Shown in pieces: positions 10,881-19,655 of a stretch of DNA of 64,000 bases. Positions within the stretch are counted from its first letter, which is position 1. The number at the start of each line of letters is the position of its first letter. The position numbers and the translations under genes are program-made. The notes beneath the pieces were generated by a model. The model saw only the letters and a program-made list of their open reading frames with translations. It did not search any database and had not been told where the DNA came from. The DNA lies in NCBI GenBank assembly GCA_018136815.1, contig CM030933.1:4754557-4818556 (forward strand), in the 5' to 3' direction. The DNA comes from Isochrysis galbana. Its lineage: Eukaryota; Haptophyta; Isochrysidales; Isochrysidaceae.

Positions 10881-11460
10881 ATTCGGATTAGAGCGGGGAG
10901 AGAGACGAGGGGAAATCTTCCCCCGGTCCGACGATAAAAAAATGTGGGCCTCCGGACCAACAAGAGTTTTTTTTAACCCAGCCTCCCCCACCTCTACACA
11001 AGACAACTTGTGTGTGTGTGTGTGTTGGGGCGGGGCGAGCGGCGCGCGGCGACGAGCAAAGAAGAGAGCGGCAGCCTCCCCCCTCCGCGGGGGGGCTACC
11101 GTTTTCTTTTCTCCGGTCTGCGCGCCTCGCTGCTCCGTTGGCGTTCACTTGCGTAAACTAAAGCTCACAAGCTCAGTGTCTACGAATGAGTGCCCGAAAA
11201 AAACATCAAGCTCCGAATGAATGCCGAATGGCTCCCTTGAGACCACCACCCACTTTACTTCCTACTGAAGAGTACTTCTTCTTCGGGAACTTCCTCGAAA
11301 GCGGCCGAGAGATAACGTCGAGGAGAGGCTGAAGGCTCGGCTTTCCCCAACAACAAAATCCACGGCTTCTAACGGGAAAAGGCCTCTCTCTCACTGTAAC
11401 GATGATGGCTGCTGCCTCGCGCTCGTCTCGGGACGTGCGGCCGCTCTCTCACTTCTCGTG
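10881..11460. other. intergenic, no gene recognised
   Basis: Low-complexity GC-rich sequence with a TG dinucleotide run (about 11009-11024) and G/C runs. No family resemblance in any frame. Confidence 0.35.
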
Positions 11461-11462
11461 GG

Positions 11463-11679
11463 GGAGAGAGGAGAGAGAGAGAGAGAGGGAAGTGTCCTCT
11501 CTCTCTCATTCCATGGTGATCCTCTATCTAAGAGGGCCGCCCAGCAGGCAGCGCAGTCTTATTTATTATCAGCCTTTCCCAAGCGAAGTAGAAAAACCTA
11601 GAGCTAGGTGCCAGGGAGAGAACTTGTACTTTGGTCTGCAGGGGAGAGCCGAGCCGAGACGAGGAGCGAGAAAGAGAGT

Positions 11680-11735
<56 letters not shown>

Positions 11736-11760
11736 GAGAGAGAGAGAGTGAGAAGGGGAC
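11463..11760 (+). promoter_or_regulatory. GA microsatellites upstream of the OSBP-related gene
   Basis: Two GA-rich clusters, at 11466-11512 and 11670-11750, precede the start at 11883. The intervening and following ~120 bp are CT-rich. The pattern parallels the tract at 5750-5895. A promoter or 5' UTR role is inferred. Confidence 0.4.
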
Positions 11761-11882
11761 GGACGCCATCGGCCAACTCAAGCCACTCCCCCTCCCCTCG
11801 CCGCCGCGCGCCCTACGTGTGTCCCCCATCTGAACCAGCTTGGTCCCTCCTCCCTCTTACTTTCCCTCGCCGCCCTCTCTAC

Positions 11883-13010
11883 ATGGAGCTCAGCCTGCCC
11901 AAGGCCTCTGTCTCCTCACTCCTCCCCTTCTCTTCCTGCTCGATGACGCTATACGCGGCGTCCCTCGAGGCGTCCGGCACCGTCTCCCTGCTGGACGAGC
12001 GGGACGCGGTGCGGCGGATGATGATCTCCCTCTCCAGCAAGCTCCACGCCACCGCTGCCACGCTCACCGCGCCAAAGCTCAAGCCCATCGACGCGCTGCT
12101 TGGGGAAGTGTGCGTGGCAGAGGGCGAGACGCCCTCGGCTCATTGGCGCACCATTGTTGAGCAGGTCTCCCACTCACCGCCCGTGACGGCGGCGGCATCG
12201 GAATGGGAAGGTGACGGTGGCTCTTTCCTGCAGGTTTCGAGCACCACCTCCACGCCCATCTTCTACGGCACCTACGTCGAGGTACGTTTCCGCGTGCTTG
12301 ACATTTCTACGACCGTCACTCTATCCAATGGTTCAGTCGAGACTTACGTGGTCACCTCGCTCCCCTCCTTGTGCTTGCGTGGTGTGATGGGTGTGGGCTC
12401 CTGCTTCACTGAGTGGGCAGGAGATCTGGTGATCGAGTGCAAAGAAACCGGGCTGGTGGGAAGGATCACCTACCATTCTGCAGGCTTCTTTGCTCGCAGT
12501 GATGGCCGCCACAACATCTCGGGCTCCGTGGCACACATGAAGGGCTCCGGGCGGGGCACTCAGCTATGTAAGATCTCGGGTAATTGGACGCAGAGGGTCG
12601 TCGCGGAGATGGCCGACAGCCTGGCTGAAGTGGAGCTGTTGCCGGCAGCACCGCATGGCAAGGCACGGGATGCGGAACTTGCCGATTTGCCCGAGTCGCC
12701 GCCATACCACTTGCCGGCTCACTCATTGACGTGGGATCGCCATCCACACAATGTTTGGGGCGGCTTGGTAGCAGCTATCCGTGAGCACAATTGGGCAGTG
12801 GCACGCGAAAACGAGGCGGTTGTTGAATCGCTACGCGAGAAGGAATTGAAACTGATCGAGGTGAAGAAGGAGCGTTGGGAGCCATCCTGTCAACGAGAAG
12901 TTTCGGCGAATGAATCTAGCTCAACCGCACCCTGGATGTTGCGTGATGGCGCATTTCAACAGGCATTTGACGTAAAGGCCGAGCAGCCCTGCAAGCCCTG
13001 GCACACGTGA
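11883..13010 (+). CDS. oxysterol-binding protein-related protein, ORD only
   Basis: A single-exon frame of 375 residues matches the OSBP-related ligand-binding domain. MELSLPKASVSSLLPFSS at the start corresponds to the LPxxxxSFLEP region. KPIDALLGEV (~65-74) corresponds to the KPxNPxLGE lid segment. VEQVSHSPPVTA (~91-102) is the family signature EQVSHHPP with the second His replaced by Ser. RVLDISTTVTLSNG and VTSLPSLCLRGVMGVGSC follow as beta-barrel strands. The C-terminal WDRHPHNVWGGLVAAIREHN and the following helix correspond to the W-x-x-(T/L)-xAIxxxD end of the domain. There is no PH domain or FFAT motif, as in the short plant and yeast (Osh4-type) forms. These proteins exchange sterol and PI4P between membranes; the His pair binds PI4P phosphates, so phosphoinositide binding may be altered. 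The start after the CT stretch is the first Met that precedes the domain. Confidence 0.8.
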   Translation: MELSLPKASVSSLLPFSSCSMTLYAASLEASGTVSLLDERDAVRRMMISLSSKLHATAATLTAPKLKPIDALLGEVCVAEGETPSAHWRTIVEQVSHSPPVTAAASEWEGDGGSFLQVSSTTSTPIFYGTYVEVRFRVLDISTTVTLSNGSVETYVVTSLPSLCLRGVMGVGSCFTEWAGDLVIECKETGLVGRITYHSAGFFARSDGRHNISGSVAHMKGSGRGTQLCKISGNWTQRVVAEMADSLAEVELLPAAPHGKARDAELADLPESPPYHLPAHSLTWDRHPHNVWGGLVAAIREHNWAVARENEAVVESLREKELKLIEVKKERWEPSCQREVSANESSSTAPWMLRDGAFQQAFDVKAEQPCKPWHT

Positions 13011-13549
13011 AAGATGTGGGTTAGGGCGCTAACCGAAGGATTGTCGGCCACAAGATGATAGGGTGTGTCGTCAGGGCTCAGGGCGCAGCGTTCCCCCCCA
13101 CCCCGCACTGGCAAGGCGGCAGCTGCCCCTCCCCCTGAATATGAAAAATACCGCCGACCTGTTCTGGCGGCATCATGATTGAATAATCCACCTCTCCCAG
13201 TGTGGGGGGGAAGTCTATTTTTTATCCCCATGCGCGAGGCGTGAGCCGCGGTAGAGCGGAGAGCAAACTTTGTGCATGGCCCTGCGCTCCCCCGGCACGT
13301 TGGCCGTTGTCCGCCATGTTGGTTGGGCAAGAGCAAAAGCCCCCCGCTCTCTCCACTCCTCCCCTGCCTTGGGGGAGGAACCACCCATGCCTGATGGTTT
13401 GCGAAGAGCAGACTGCGCAGACAGGTGCAGCGTGGGGGCCGGGGCAATGCTCCTCACCAGGGTAGTGAACCTTGTTATTGTTAGCGTGGATTCTAAGACC
13501 GGTTTGTAGTGGTATGTGTGCGATTCGAACTCTACTCTGTAGAAGTCTC

Positions 13550-13566
13550 TTATTATGTATCTCCAT
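13550..13566. repeat. target-site duplication, left, MERA copy 1
   Basis: TTATTATGTATCTCCAT (17 bp) is repeated exactly at 14703-14719 on the far side of the element. Confidence 0.9.
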
Positions 13567-13592
13567 AAAAAACTATTATTATAGTTTGAACT

Positions 13593-14597
13593 ATGGAGCG
13601 TGCCGCGACCGCTCCCGAGCCCCAGGCGACCCTCGCCACCGCGCCCCACCTGGGACGCCCCACGCCGCCCGAGGCGGCTCGTCAGAAAGCCCTCTCAGAG
13701 CCCATCCAACCCATCCAAACCACACCCGCGCAAGCGCGCGGGGTGGCGAGCACTGGCACCGAACAGGTTGCCACCATGGCTCTGCGCATCATGCAGGGGG
13801 TCTTGGAGACCCCCTCCAACAGTGGGAAACCCTCCCACCCCAAGAGCACCTCATGTGGGAGGGCAGCTCAGCTGCCCTCCCCATGGTGGAAACCTCTACC
13901 ATCAGTGCACCCAACATGGGAGGGCACTTCACAACCATCAACCCCATACGGAGAGCACCCCATGCCTCTGTTTTCCAACTTGTTGACACAATTCTCGTCT
14001 TCACCCCACTCTTGTGGGCCACTAGTACCAATCACTCAGTGCCCTGCCTTGGGCCCTCTCTCAACACTAGACTCCCTCTCCCACTCCCCCTTCACACTTC
14101 AACCAACCCAAACGGCACGAACCCCCCCGCCCTCTGTTCAAAGCACCAAAAATTTCAATTCAAGACACATGTTGATACACTTTTCGTTTTCACCCCACGC
14201 CTGTGGGCCACAAGTACCTACAACTCAGTGCCCTGCCTTGGGCCCTCTTTCAACACTTCACTCCATCTCCCACTCCCTCATCCCACTACAACCAACCCAA
14301 GAAGCACAAACCCCCTCGCCCTCGGATTCAAACACCAAAAATTTCGACTCAAGACCAGAGGGAGGACATGTTTTGAGGCGGCGTCGCTGCCCATGCCTAG
14401 CGCAAGGGTATAGCGCCCCCACTCAAACATCTCCTTCCCCAAAGCTCCTCTTTGAGGAGTTGCTCCTCACCCTCCCATTAGGCCCCCTTGCCTGCGAGAC
14501 CAAAACAGGATCCTGGCGTGGGGGGCTGCTTGAGTGTGGAGGGAGGGGTGCTCCGGCTAGCGCAGGTAGTAAGCTAGTGAAGAGCTGGGTGGCATAA
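13593..14597 (+). CDS. MERA element reading frame, Pro/Thr/Ser-rich protein
   Basis: 334 residues starting MERAATAPEPQATLATAP. It is proline-, serine- and threonine-rich, with low complexity and no recognised domain. The stretch at residues ~130-175 is repeated in diverged form at ~190-240 (both containing TQCPALGPLSTL and then a SHS segment), so the ORF holds an internal duplication of ~160 bp. Its counterpart at 32634-33644 has 336 residues and differs at only a few positions and one 2-residue indel. Open frames in both copies suggest coding, but recent shared ancestry and biased composition could produce the same picture; the alternative frame (13472-14413) is also open. A structural or RNA-binding ORF1-like role is speculation. 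Confidence 0.5.
   Translation: MERAATAPEPQATLATAPHLGRPTPPEAARQKALSEPIQPIQTTPAQARGVASTGTEQVATMALRIMQGVLETPSNSGKPSHPKSTSCGRAAQLPSPWWKPLPSVHPTWEGTSQPSTPYGEHPMPLFSNLLTQFSSSPHSCGPLVPITQCPALGPLSTLDSLSHSPFTLQPTQTARTPPPSVQSTKNFNSRHMLIHFSFSPHACGPQVPTTQCPALGPLSTLHSISHSLIPLQPTQEAQTPSPSDSNTKNFDSRPEGGHVLRRRRCPCLAQGYSAPTQTSPSPKLLFEELLLTLPLGPLACETKTGSWRGGLLECGGRGAPASAGSKLVKSWVA
13990..14335 (+). repeat. internal ~170-bp direct duplication in the MERA element
   Basis: The block ending CAGTGCCCTGCCTTGGGCCC, followed by CTC and TCAACACT, occurs at about 14036-14070 and again at about 14225-14260, each followed by CTCCC(A)TCTCCCACTCCC and AACCAACCCAA. The inverted copy at 32900-33240 has the same duplication. 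Confidence 0.7.
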
Positions 14598-14702
14598 GGG
14601 GGAAGGGTGCTTACGCTCACCGCGGCAGGGAGTCCTGTCTTGTGTGCGCGCTAGTCCCGTTCCTTTGCCGCGCCGCGACCCATAAAAATTTGTTAAAAAT
14701 TA

Positions 14703-14719
14703 TTATTATGTATCTCCAT
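14703..14719. repeat. target-site duplication, right, MERA copy 1
   Basis: TTATTATGTATCTCCAT, identical to 13550-13566. Confidence 0.9.
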
Positions 14720-15720
14720 GCTATTACGTATAGGGTTTTTAGGCTGTCGGGCGTGGGTTCTGCCGGGTATGCAAACAGTCTGTCTTTTATTTTTTGTTTT
14801 TTTGGCCTGTTTGGTTTTGGGGTGTAGTTAGCGATTGCGTCTATTGTGTCGAAGATTTTCCTCGTCGCAGGGCACCACGCTAGGTGACACGAATCTTCTT
14901 GGTAGTTGTCGCACATTCTGCATTTTTTCGTCGTGCTATTCTCGAATCTGTTCCTGGTACCTATCCTCCTGAGGGTGATGTGTTTGAGGTGTGGGTGTTT
15001 GTCGGTATGTTTTAGCAACGGAAGGGTATATAGTTTGGCTATGTGCTTCCAGTCGTCTTTGGTGATGTCGAGGCGGTTTTCCCACGCCTTTCTGGCTGCC
15101 TGCGAATCATTGCGGCGTGCTGCTTTGAGCGCGATCCTTGCAATATCGGAAACTGTGATCGCGTCAAGCGTGATTTTTCCCTTTTGTATCGCGTATTCGT
15201 CAGCTAACGGGTACTCCATATATTTGGGTCCTTTGTATCCGTTCTCCCACCGTGCCGGGGGGGGGTATCTTTGAATTTCTTTGGCGTCAACTACGTTGCC
15301 GGTGTCGGATGCCTCTCCGAGGTAATCCGTGCTGGCGTGGATCCATATGTTGTTAATTTTTTTGATGTACTTTTCATCGTCCGAGACTCTAATTTCTGCT
15401 TGTTTCGTTTCCCCCGCACTTTGCGAGGCGTCCCTGCCGTCTTCCGGGGAGATCCTCTCCCTAGGGTCGGGCGGTGGGCGTTCCGACGATTTGTTGAGTA
15501 TTTGTCGCGCGTGTTCGACCACCGCGTTCCATGAGTCTAGGAACTCCGATTTGTGAATGGTGCGGTTTTCGTGTATAAATGTCTCGGGAAGGTGTTCGAC
15601 ATAGGCCGAGCACTCCTCTCTGCTGTATGGTGTCGTGAAGGTTTCGTCTTTGAATACGTTGTGCACTACGTTGGCGTGCAGGGTCTCCCACATTCGTGCC
15701 CGCTCGTCGTCGTGCATGCA

Positions 15721-16260
15721 GCGCCGCTGCGCCGGCGTGCGCTGCATGCGCGCGCGCTGGGGACGGGGACGCTTGCCTGCGCGAGTAGAGGCGAGGCAGA
15801 AGACAGGGTGAGCAGTATGAGCAAGCGCGCGCGCGCGCGCACGTGCATGAGCAGCGGGCAAAGCAAGGAGGGGGCAGTGGGTTCACCTGGCATGAGCGCC
15901 GGCGCGCCGGCGAGCTCGTCCTCTCTCTCTTCTCTCTCTCTCTTCTTCTTCTTCTTCTTCTGCTCTTTCTCTGCTCTCTTGCTTTTTATTCTATTGCACG
16001 TGGGGTGTAGGGTATATGTTTTTGCTAGAGATGCGCGCGAGAGGAGACAGACATACAGAGGGAGGGAGAGGAGAGAGAGAAGAGCAAAGTGTCAAAGCGG
16101 GAAAATCTACTGGTTTTTTTGCCTCAATAACGGAATTTACCAGTGGCTACCGGTGTCTTGGTTTTCGCGGGCGCGCCAACGCAGAGACCCGCCCAAATAT
16201 GTGCGCGCGAGCGCCTCGGACCAGCCCAAATATGTATAAATATGTGTAAATATGTATTTC
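15721..16260. other. microsatellite-rich spacer
   Basis: Contains (CG)n near 15825-15840, CT and CTT repeats at 15920-15965, GA repeats at 16060-16085 and AAATATGT motifs at 16185-16255. No gene recognised. Confidence 0.4.
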
Positions 16261-16280
16261 CGGGCCGACATGCCAAAATT

Positions 16281-16634
16281 TCAAGTTGATATTTCAAGAA
16301 ATATCTGCCAGGCCCTACTGGTGGTGGGAGTTGCCTCCATGGGGGTGGCAGCAGCGCTGCCACCCACCATGGGGAGTCCTTGTTGGGGTGGCAAGGCGGC
16401 AGTGGCAGGCGGCAGGGGCAGAGGCTGGCCCTGTTGTTCTGCAGGGAACAGGACTCTGCCTACTCCCTGTTTCTGGTGGTGTTGGGGAGGTGAGAGCGGG
16501 AGGATCATGTCGACGTCACTGTCCGTGAGGGGGGCAGCCTGCGAGCGCTTCGGCTCCGGCGGCTTGGGGCGGCCCCGGTGGGGCGTCGTGGCGGCGGGGG
16601 GCTGGGAGGTGGGAGCGGTCGGCGCGCGCTCCAT
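16281..16634 (-). CDS. diverged MERA-like reading frame
   Basis: On the minus strand, a frame from 16634 starts MERAPTAPTSQPPAATTPHR and continues GRPKPPEPKR. It aligns with the start of MERA (MERA-TAP--Q---AT-PH-GRP-PPE) without gaps for ~28 residues. The preceding 22 bp read AAAACTATTGTTATAGTTTC, the same hairpin as in copies 1 and 2. Downstream similarity is lost: this copy is shorter (117 residues), with a different Gln/Pro-rich body. It represents a second subfamily or a recombinant. Target-site duplications were not identified. Confidence 0.5.
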   Translation of the reverse strand: MERAPTAPTSQPPAATTPHRGRPKPPEPKRSQAAPLTDSDVDMILPLSPPQHHQKQGVGRVLFPAEQQGQPLPLPPATAALPPQQGLPMVGGSAAATPMEATPTTSRAWQIFLEIST

Positions 16635-16667
16635 CGCTGAAACTATAACAATAGTTTTATGTCGCCG

Positions 16668-16815
16668 TCGGATCATATCTATATCTAAGCCCTTTACCCC
16701 TATCCCCGCTAGTAGTGTACGGGGGGAGTCGCCTGATGGCGGGGGGGAAAGGGCCGGGGGAGTGGGGGTGTAGAAAGTGTCCTGCGTTAAAATAGTGGGT
16801 CCATGGCCGCATGCG
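16668..16815 (-). repeat. dispersed repeat C, inverted copy
   Basis: Reverse complement of the unit found at 42388-42566 and 43106-43267: CCATATCTAAGCCC-like start, CTTTACCCCTATCCCC, GTGCACGGGGGGAG-like centre, GGGCCGGGGGAGTGGG and GGTCCACGGCCGCGTG-like end. It is more diverged than the other two copies. Confidence 0.6.
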
Positions 16816-17443
16816 CGGTAAGAAAATTATAAGGTATTTTACAAAAAGAACACGATACACAACAAGCCAACTAGCAGCTACTGCAAGCAGCTAATACCAA
16901 TATCAATACCAAAACCCACCACCTCCTGTCTCGTGTCCCTAGAGCGTTGGTGCCAATCGCCCATGGTCGATCCTCGGCAATACCACCCAATGTCGATTCT
17001 AGGCCATCCCAATCCTCATTTTCGCATCCGTCGTTCTGAAGATCATATGACCTTCACAAGTAGGTAGCATGCTAGCTCGTAGAAGAGAAGCTCCCAATCG
17101 TCACCGCGGCGCGCGAATCCGATGGGCCTCTTTCAGCGTCCAGTATAACCTATTTCACGGCCAATAGCCGTGTCGCAGCGGGTGTCGAGCTTGAGAAATG
17201 TGCACACGGTGGACTGGGGCTCGTGTGCTGCCAAAGCGGTCCAATCGCGAGAAGGGCACAACGAAAGCCCGGTCACGAGCACGAGGCCGCAGCAAGCTTC
17301 GGTCGGGCAGATAAGCGCATGCGGCTGCCAAGTGCGCCTTGCTCACCACGGCGCTACCGCTTGCTGTGATCGCGCATACAGACGCTGGCATGCTAGTGGA
17401 GCGCGATCTGTCGAGCGGGCGCGGGGCTAGCAACATGACTGTG
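16816..17443. other. intergenic, no gene recognised
   Basis: Mixed composition; frames on both strands are short and have no family resemblance. It includes the likely 3' flank of the AMMECR1 gene. Confidence 0.35.
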
Positions 17444-18151
17444 TTATCGCTGCGCCTGCGGGAGGTGTGAGTCGTGCTGCGACCCGTGATAGAGACCCGC
17501 CCGAAGTTCGGCCGCGACCCTCTCCTTCGTGCTGCGCTCGTGCAGCAACTGCCGCGCGCGCGCCCAGTGCGCGTACGAGGCGGATGCCTTTGTGCTGCGA
17601 TAGCGCGTGGTGCGGAGCGAGGCGTGGAGGTTCGGATTGATCGGACGGCGGTAGCCCGCCTTCCTGATTAGCGAGTCGATAGCCTGCTGCTGCGTCCAGC
17701 CCTGCTCGGCGGCAACTTCCGGCAGGTAGACAGCCGAGCGCGCCACGCCGTCCGGGTCAACGAAGTCAATCATCACGCCGTGAACACCGACCTCCCAGTC
17801 AAGGTGATGTTCTACCTGCTCGAAGTGCGTGAGGAGCGAGACGGTGCACGAGAGCTGCTCCAGCTCTGGCCGCTGCATCGGCGTGAAGCGGTGGTCCCTC
17901 AGCGCAGCAGTGAGCGCATAGTCTCGGAGCGAGGCGAGCGGGAGAGGCCGCAGACAGCCGATGCAGCCGCGTAGCTCATCAGCAGCCCCTTTCTTCCATG
18001 TGACAAAGAGGGGGCAGCTGGCGACGGTGGAGAAGGAAGGGGGTGGCTCTGTGGCGAGAAGGCCAAAGTGGGACGCGAGCACGTCGAAGCAGTAGAGGGG
18101 GTGCTCTGCGCCGGCGCTTGGCTCGGCGGACATGGGGCGCCGGGGAGGCAA
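17444..18151 (-). CDS. AMMECR1-domain protein
   Basis: A single-exon frame of 235 residues covers the whole AMMECR1 domain: CFDVLASHFG near the start, PLFVTWKKG, the signature LRGCIGCL (the RGCIG motif that gives the family its conserved hydrophobic turn), LRDYALTAALRDHRFTPM, CTVSLLTHFEQV, LDWEVGVHGVMIDF, YLPEVAAEQGW and LIRKAGYRRPI, then TRYRS. Similarity to the human protein is continuous across the domain; the ~100-residue N-terminal extension of the animal protein is absent. AMMECR1 proteins are conserved from archaea to humans; their biochemical role is unsettled. The start could be the Met at 18151 or the one at 18133 (MSAEPSAG). The gene is divergently arranged with the kinase at 19656, about 1.5 kb apart. 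Confidence 0.92.
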   Translation of the reverse strand: MPPRRPMSAEPSAGAEHPLYCFDVLASHFGLLATEPPPSFSTVASCPLFVTWKKGAADELRGCIGCLRPLPLASLRDYALTAALRDHRFTPMQRPELEQLSCTVSLLTHFEQVEHHLDWEVGVHGVMIDFVDPDGVARSAVYLPEVAAEQGWTQQQAIDSLIRKAGYRRPINPNLHASLRTTRYRSTKASASYAHWARARQLLHERSTKERVAAELRAGLYHGSQHDSHLPQAQR

Positions 18152-18290
18152 GGGGAGGGAGGGAGGGAGGGGAGGGCGCGGCTGGACGAGCGGAGAGAGG
18201 CAAGTGGGTGGGTGCTCCGAGAAGAGCGGGGGGGGGGGGAGAGGGAGAGGGGAAGGGAAGAAGAAGGACGGCCGGGTGATCTTCTTCTAC
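18152..18290 (-). promoter_or_regulatory. purine tract upstream of AMMECR1 (CT on its sense strand)
   Basis: GGGAGG and GAGAGG clusters and a G-run (18229-18239) lie directly before the AMMECR1 start. On the gene's own strand this is a CT/C tract, as for several other genes here. Confidence 0.4.
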
Positions 18291-19090
18291 TTTAGTAGAG
18301 CTACTGCTAAGATGAAGTGAGTACTCTTAGAGTACTCCCTAGTAGTAGTAGCCGTCCATATTCCATCCTTCAAGCTGGAACCGTAGGGAGTAAAAGTAGA
18401 GACGCAGCCAGCAGGGGGAGAGTGCAGCAGGAGAGGCGCTAGCTTACTAGCTAGACAGCTGGCTTGGTGATTTGTGATTTGACCTCTGCTGGTTGCTCGG
18501 TTCTTCTTGCTTCTTGCTCTCACGCTCTCCCTTTACGATATACGATAAGAGACAAAAGACAAAGACAGATCGCGATGTGGACTACTCACAGGCTCAAACC
18601 GTCATCATCTGAATGTCGAGACAATCTCGTAGATTCAGAAGCACTTCACTTTATTCAGCAGCAGAGATGATCTTCCTTTGTCCGCGACCGCGACAACACC
18701 CAGTAGGATTGATGTCCTCCTTCCCACTCACAGATGATAGGATAGTGTGAGGCAAGGGCAGGGGGGAGGATGGGGGCGGTAGTAGAGATTCCCTCAGAAG
18801 AGGACGAGAGGCGAGAGTAGAGGTAGAGAGGGTGGTCTTCCTCGAAGAAGCAGAGGCGCAGAGGCAAAGTCTCTCTTTCTCCCTCCCTCCCTCCCTCTCC
18901 CCCCCTCCCCCCCTCCCTCTCCCTCTCCCCCCCCTTCCCTGTGCCCCTGATTCCACGCGTGAACTCTCTGCTCCCCCTCTGCAGCGCCATGTGTGTGTGG
19001 TCCCTCACGGGATAAGAAGAGGACAGAAGGGAACGGCGACTCTCCTATGGAGTACTCTACTCTAGAGCTCTCTCTACTTTAGAGTACTCT
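18291..19090. other. intergenic, shared upstream region of AMMECR1 and the kinase
   Basis: CTAGTAGTAGTA and GAGTACTCT motifs recur near 18320-18350 and 19045-19095, and a CT/C-rich block occupies 18870-18945. No coding signal. The two divergent genes could share regulation, but no specific site is identifiable. Confidence 0.35.
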
Positions 19091-19129
19091 ACTCCCCCGT
19101 GACGATGCCCCCCGCCCGGCCTGCCGGGG

Positions 19130-19640
19130 AGAGGGGGGGGGGGGGGGGGGGGGGGCAAAGGAAGCCGCGCCCTCTCCTCGGGCGCGCCTCCCCCTCCCCC
19201 CCCCCCCCCCCCTTCCCCTTCCCGCGCCTCCCCCCCCCCCCTCCCCACCTTCCCGCCCCTTGCGCGGCTCAAATCCTCCCCCCTCCCCCCCCCCCGCCCC
19301 CGCCCCTTCTTCTTTTCTCCCCCCCCGCCCCCCCCCTCCCCTCCCCTCCCCAGCACCCCCCGACTCCTCACTAAAGTACTCCCTAGAGCTAGTATATAGA
19401 GCTCTAGTTCTCTCTTTCCCCCCGCGTATTTCTCTCTCCTCTGCCGCTCCCCTCGCCCTCCCTCCCCCGTTGCTCCCACACCTGCCCCCCTCTGCCCCCC
19501 CCTTCCCCCCTTCCCACCAGCAGCACGCGCACCTCGCCCCCCGCGCCTACACCTTTCCCCACTCACCCAGCCCCTTTCCCTCCACGCCTCTCTGCCCCTC
19601 CTCCTCCTCTCTCTCCTTTCCCCCCTTCCTCCCTCTCTCC
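19130..19640 (+). promoter_or_regulatory. G-run then C/CT-rich tract upstream of the kinase gene
   Basis: A ~24-bp G-run (about 19132-19155) is followed by almost uninterrupted C- and CT-rich sequence up to the start at 19656. It is the longest C-rich stretch in the window. Confidence 0.4.
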
Positions 19641-19655
19641 CCCTTAAACACACCG

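Larger units (their letters stand above)
13567..14702 (+). mobile_element. MERA element, copy 1
   Basis: A 1,136-bp insertion flanked by an exact 17-bp duplication and lying inside the LINE frame. It starts with AAAAAACTATTATTATAGTTT, in which AAACTAT and ATAGTTT can pair as a hairpin. The single frame starts 26 bp in. The 3' end is A/T-rich (CATAAAAATTTGTTAAAAAT). There are no terminal inverted or long terminal repeats. A second, nearly identical copy lies inverted at 32524-33668 with its own 17-bp duplication. Long target-site duplications plus an A-rich 3' end fit target-primed retrotransposition, so I read it as a non-autonomous retroposon mobilised by a LINE. Identification with a named family is not possible by eye. 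Confidence 0.85.
13215..15720 (-). mobile_element. 5'-truncated LINE remnant, C-terminal coding part, split by a MERA insertion
   Basis: On the minus strand, 15720 to 14720 encodes the C-terminal part of a non-LTR retrotransposon polyprotein: HITLRRIGTRNRF, a zinc-finger-like CRMCDNY...CHLAWC, KIKDRLFAYP, and LKTLYVIAWRYI. The frame resumes exactly at 13566 with RDFYRVEFESHTYHYKP...TITRFTTLV and ends at 13215. Removing 13567-14719 (element plus one target-site copy) restores one continuous frame. The reverse-transcriptase core is missing, as usual for 5'-truncated copies. Related fragments occur at 28317, 38725, 43950 and, for the endonuclease part, 25650. The last ~60 residues (GMGGSSPKAGEEWRERG) also resemble sequence at 43740-43800. 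Confidence 0.75.
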
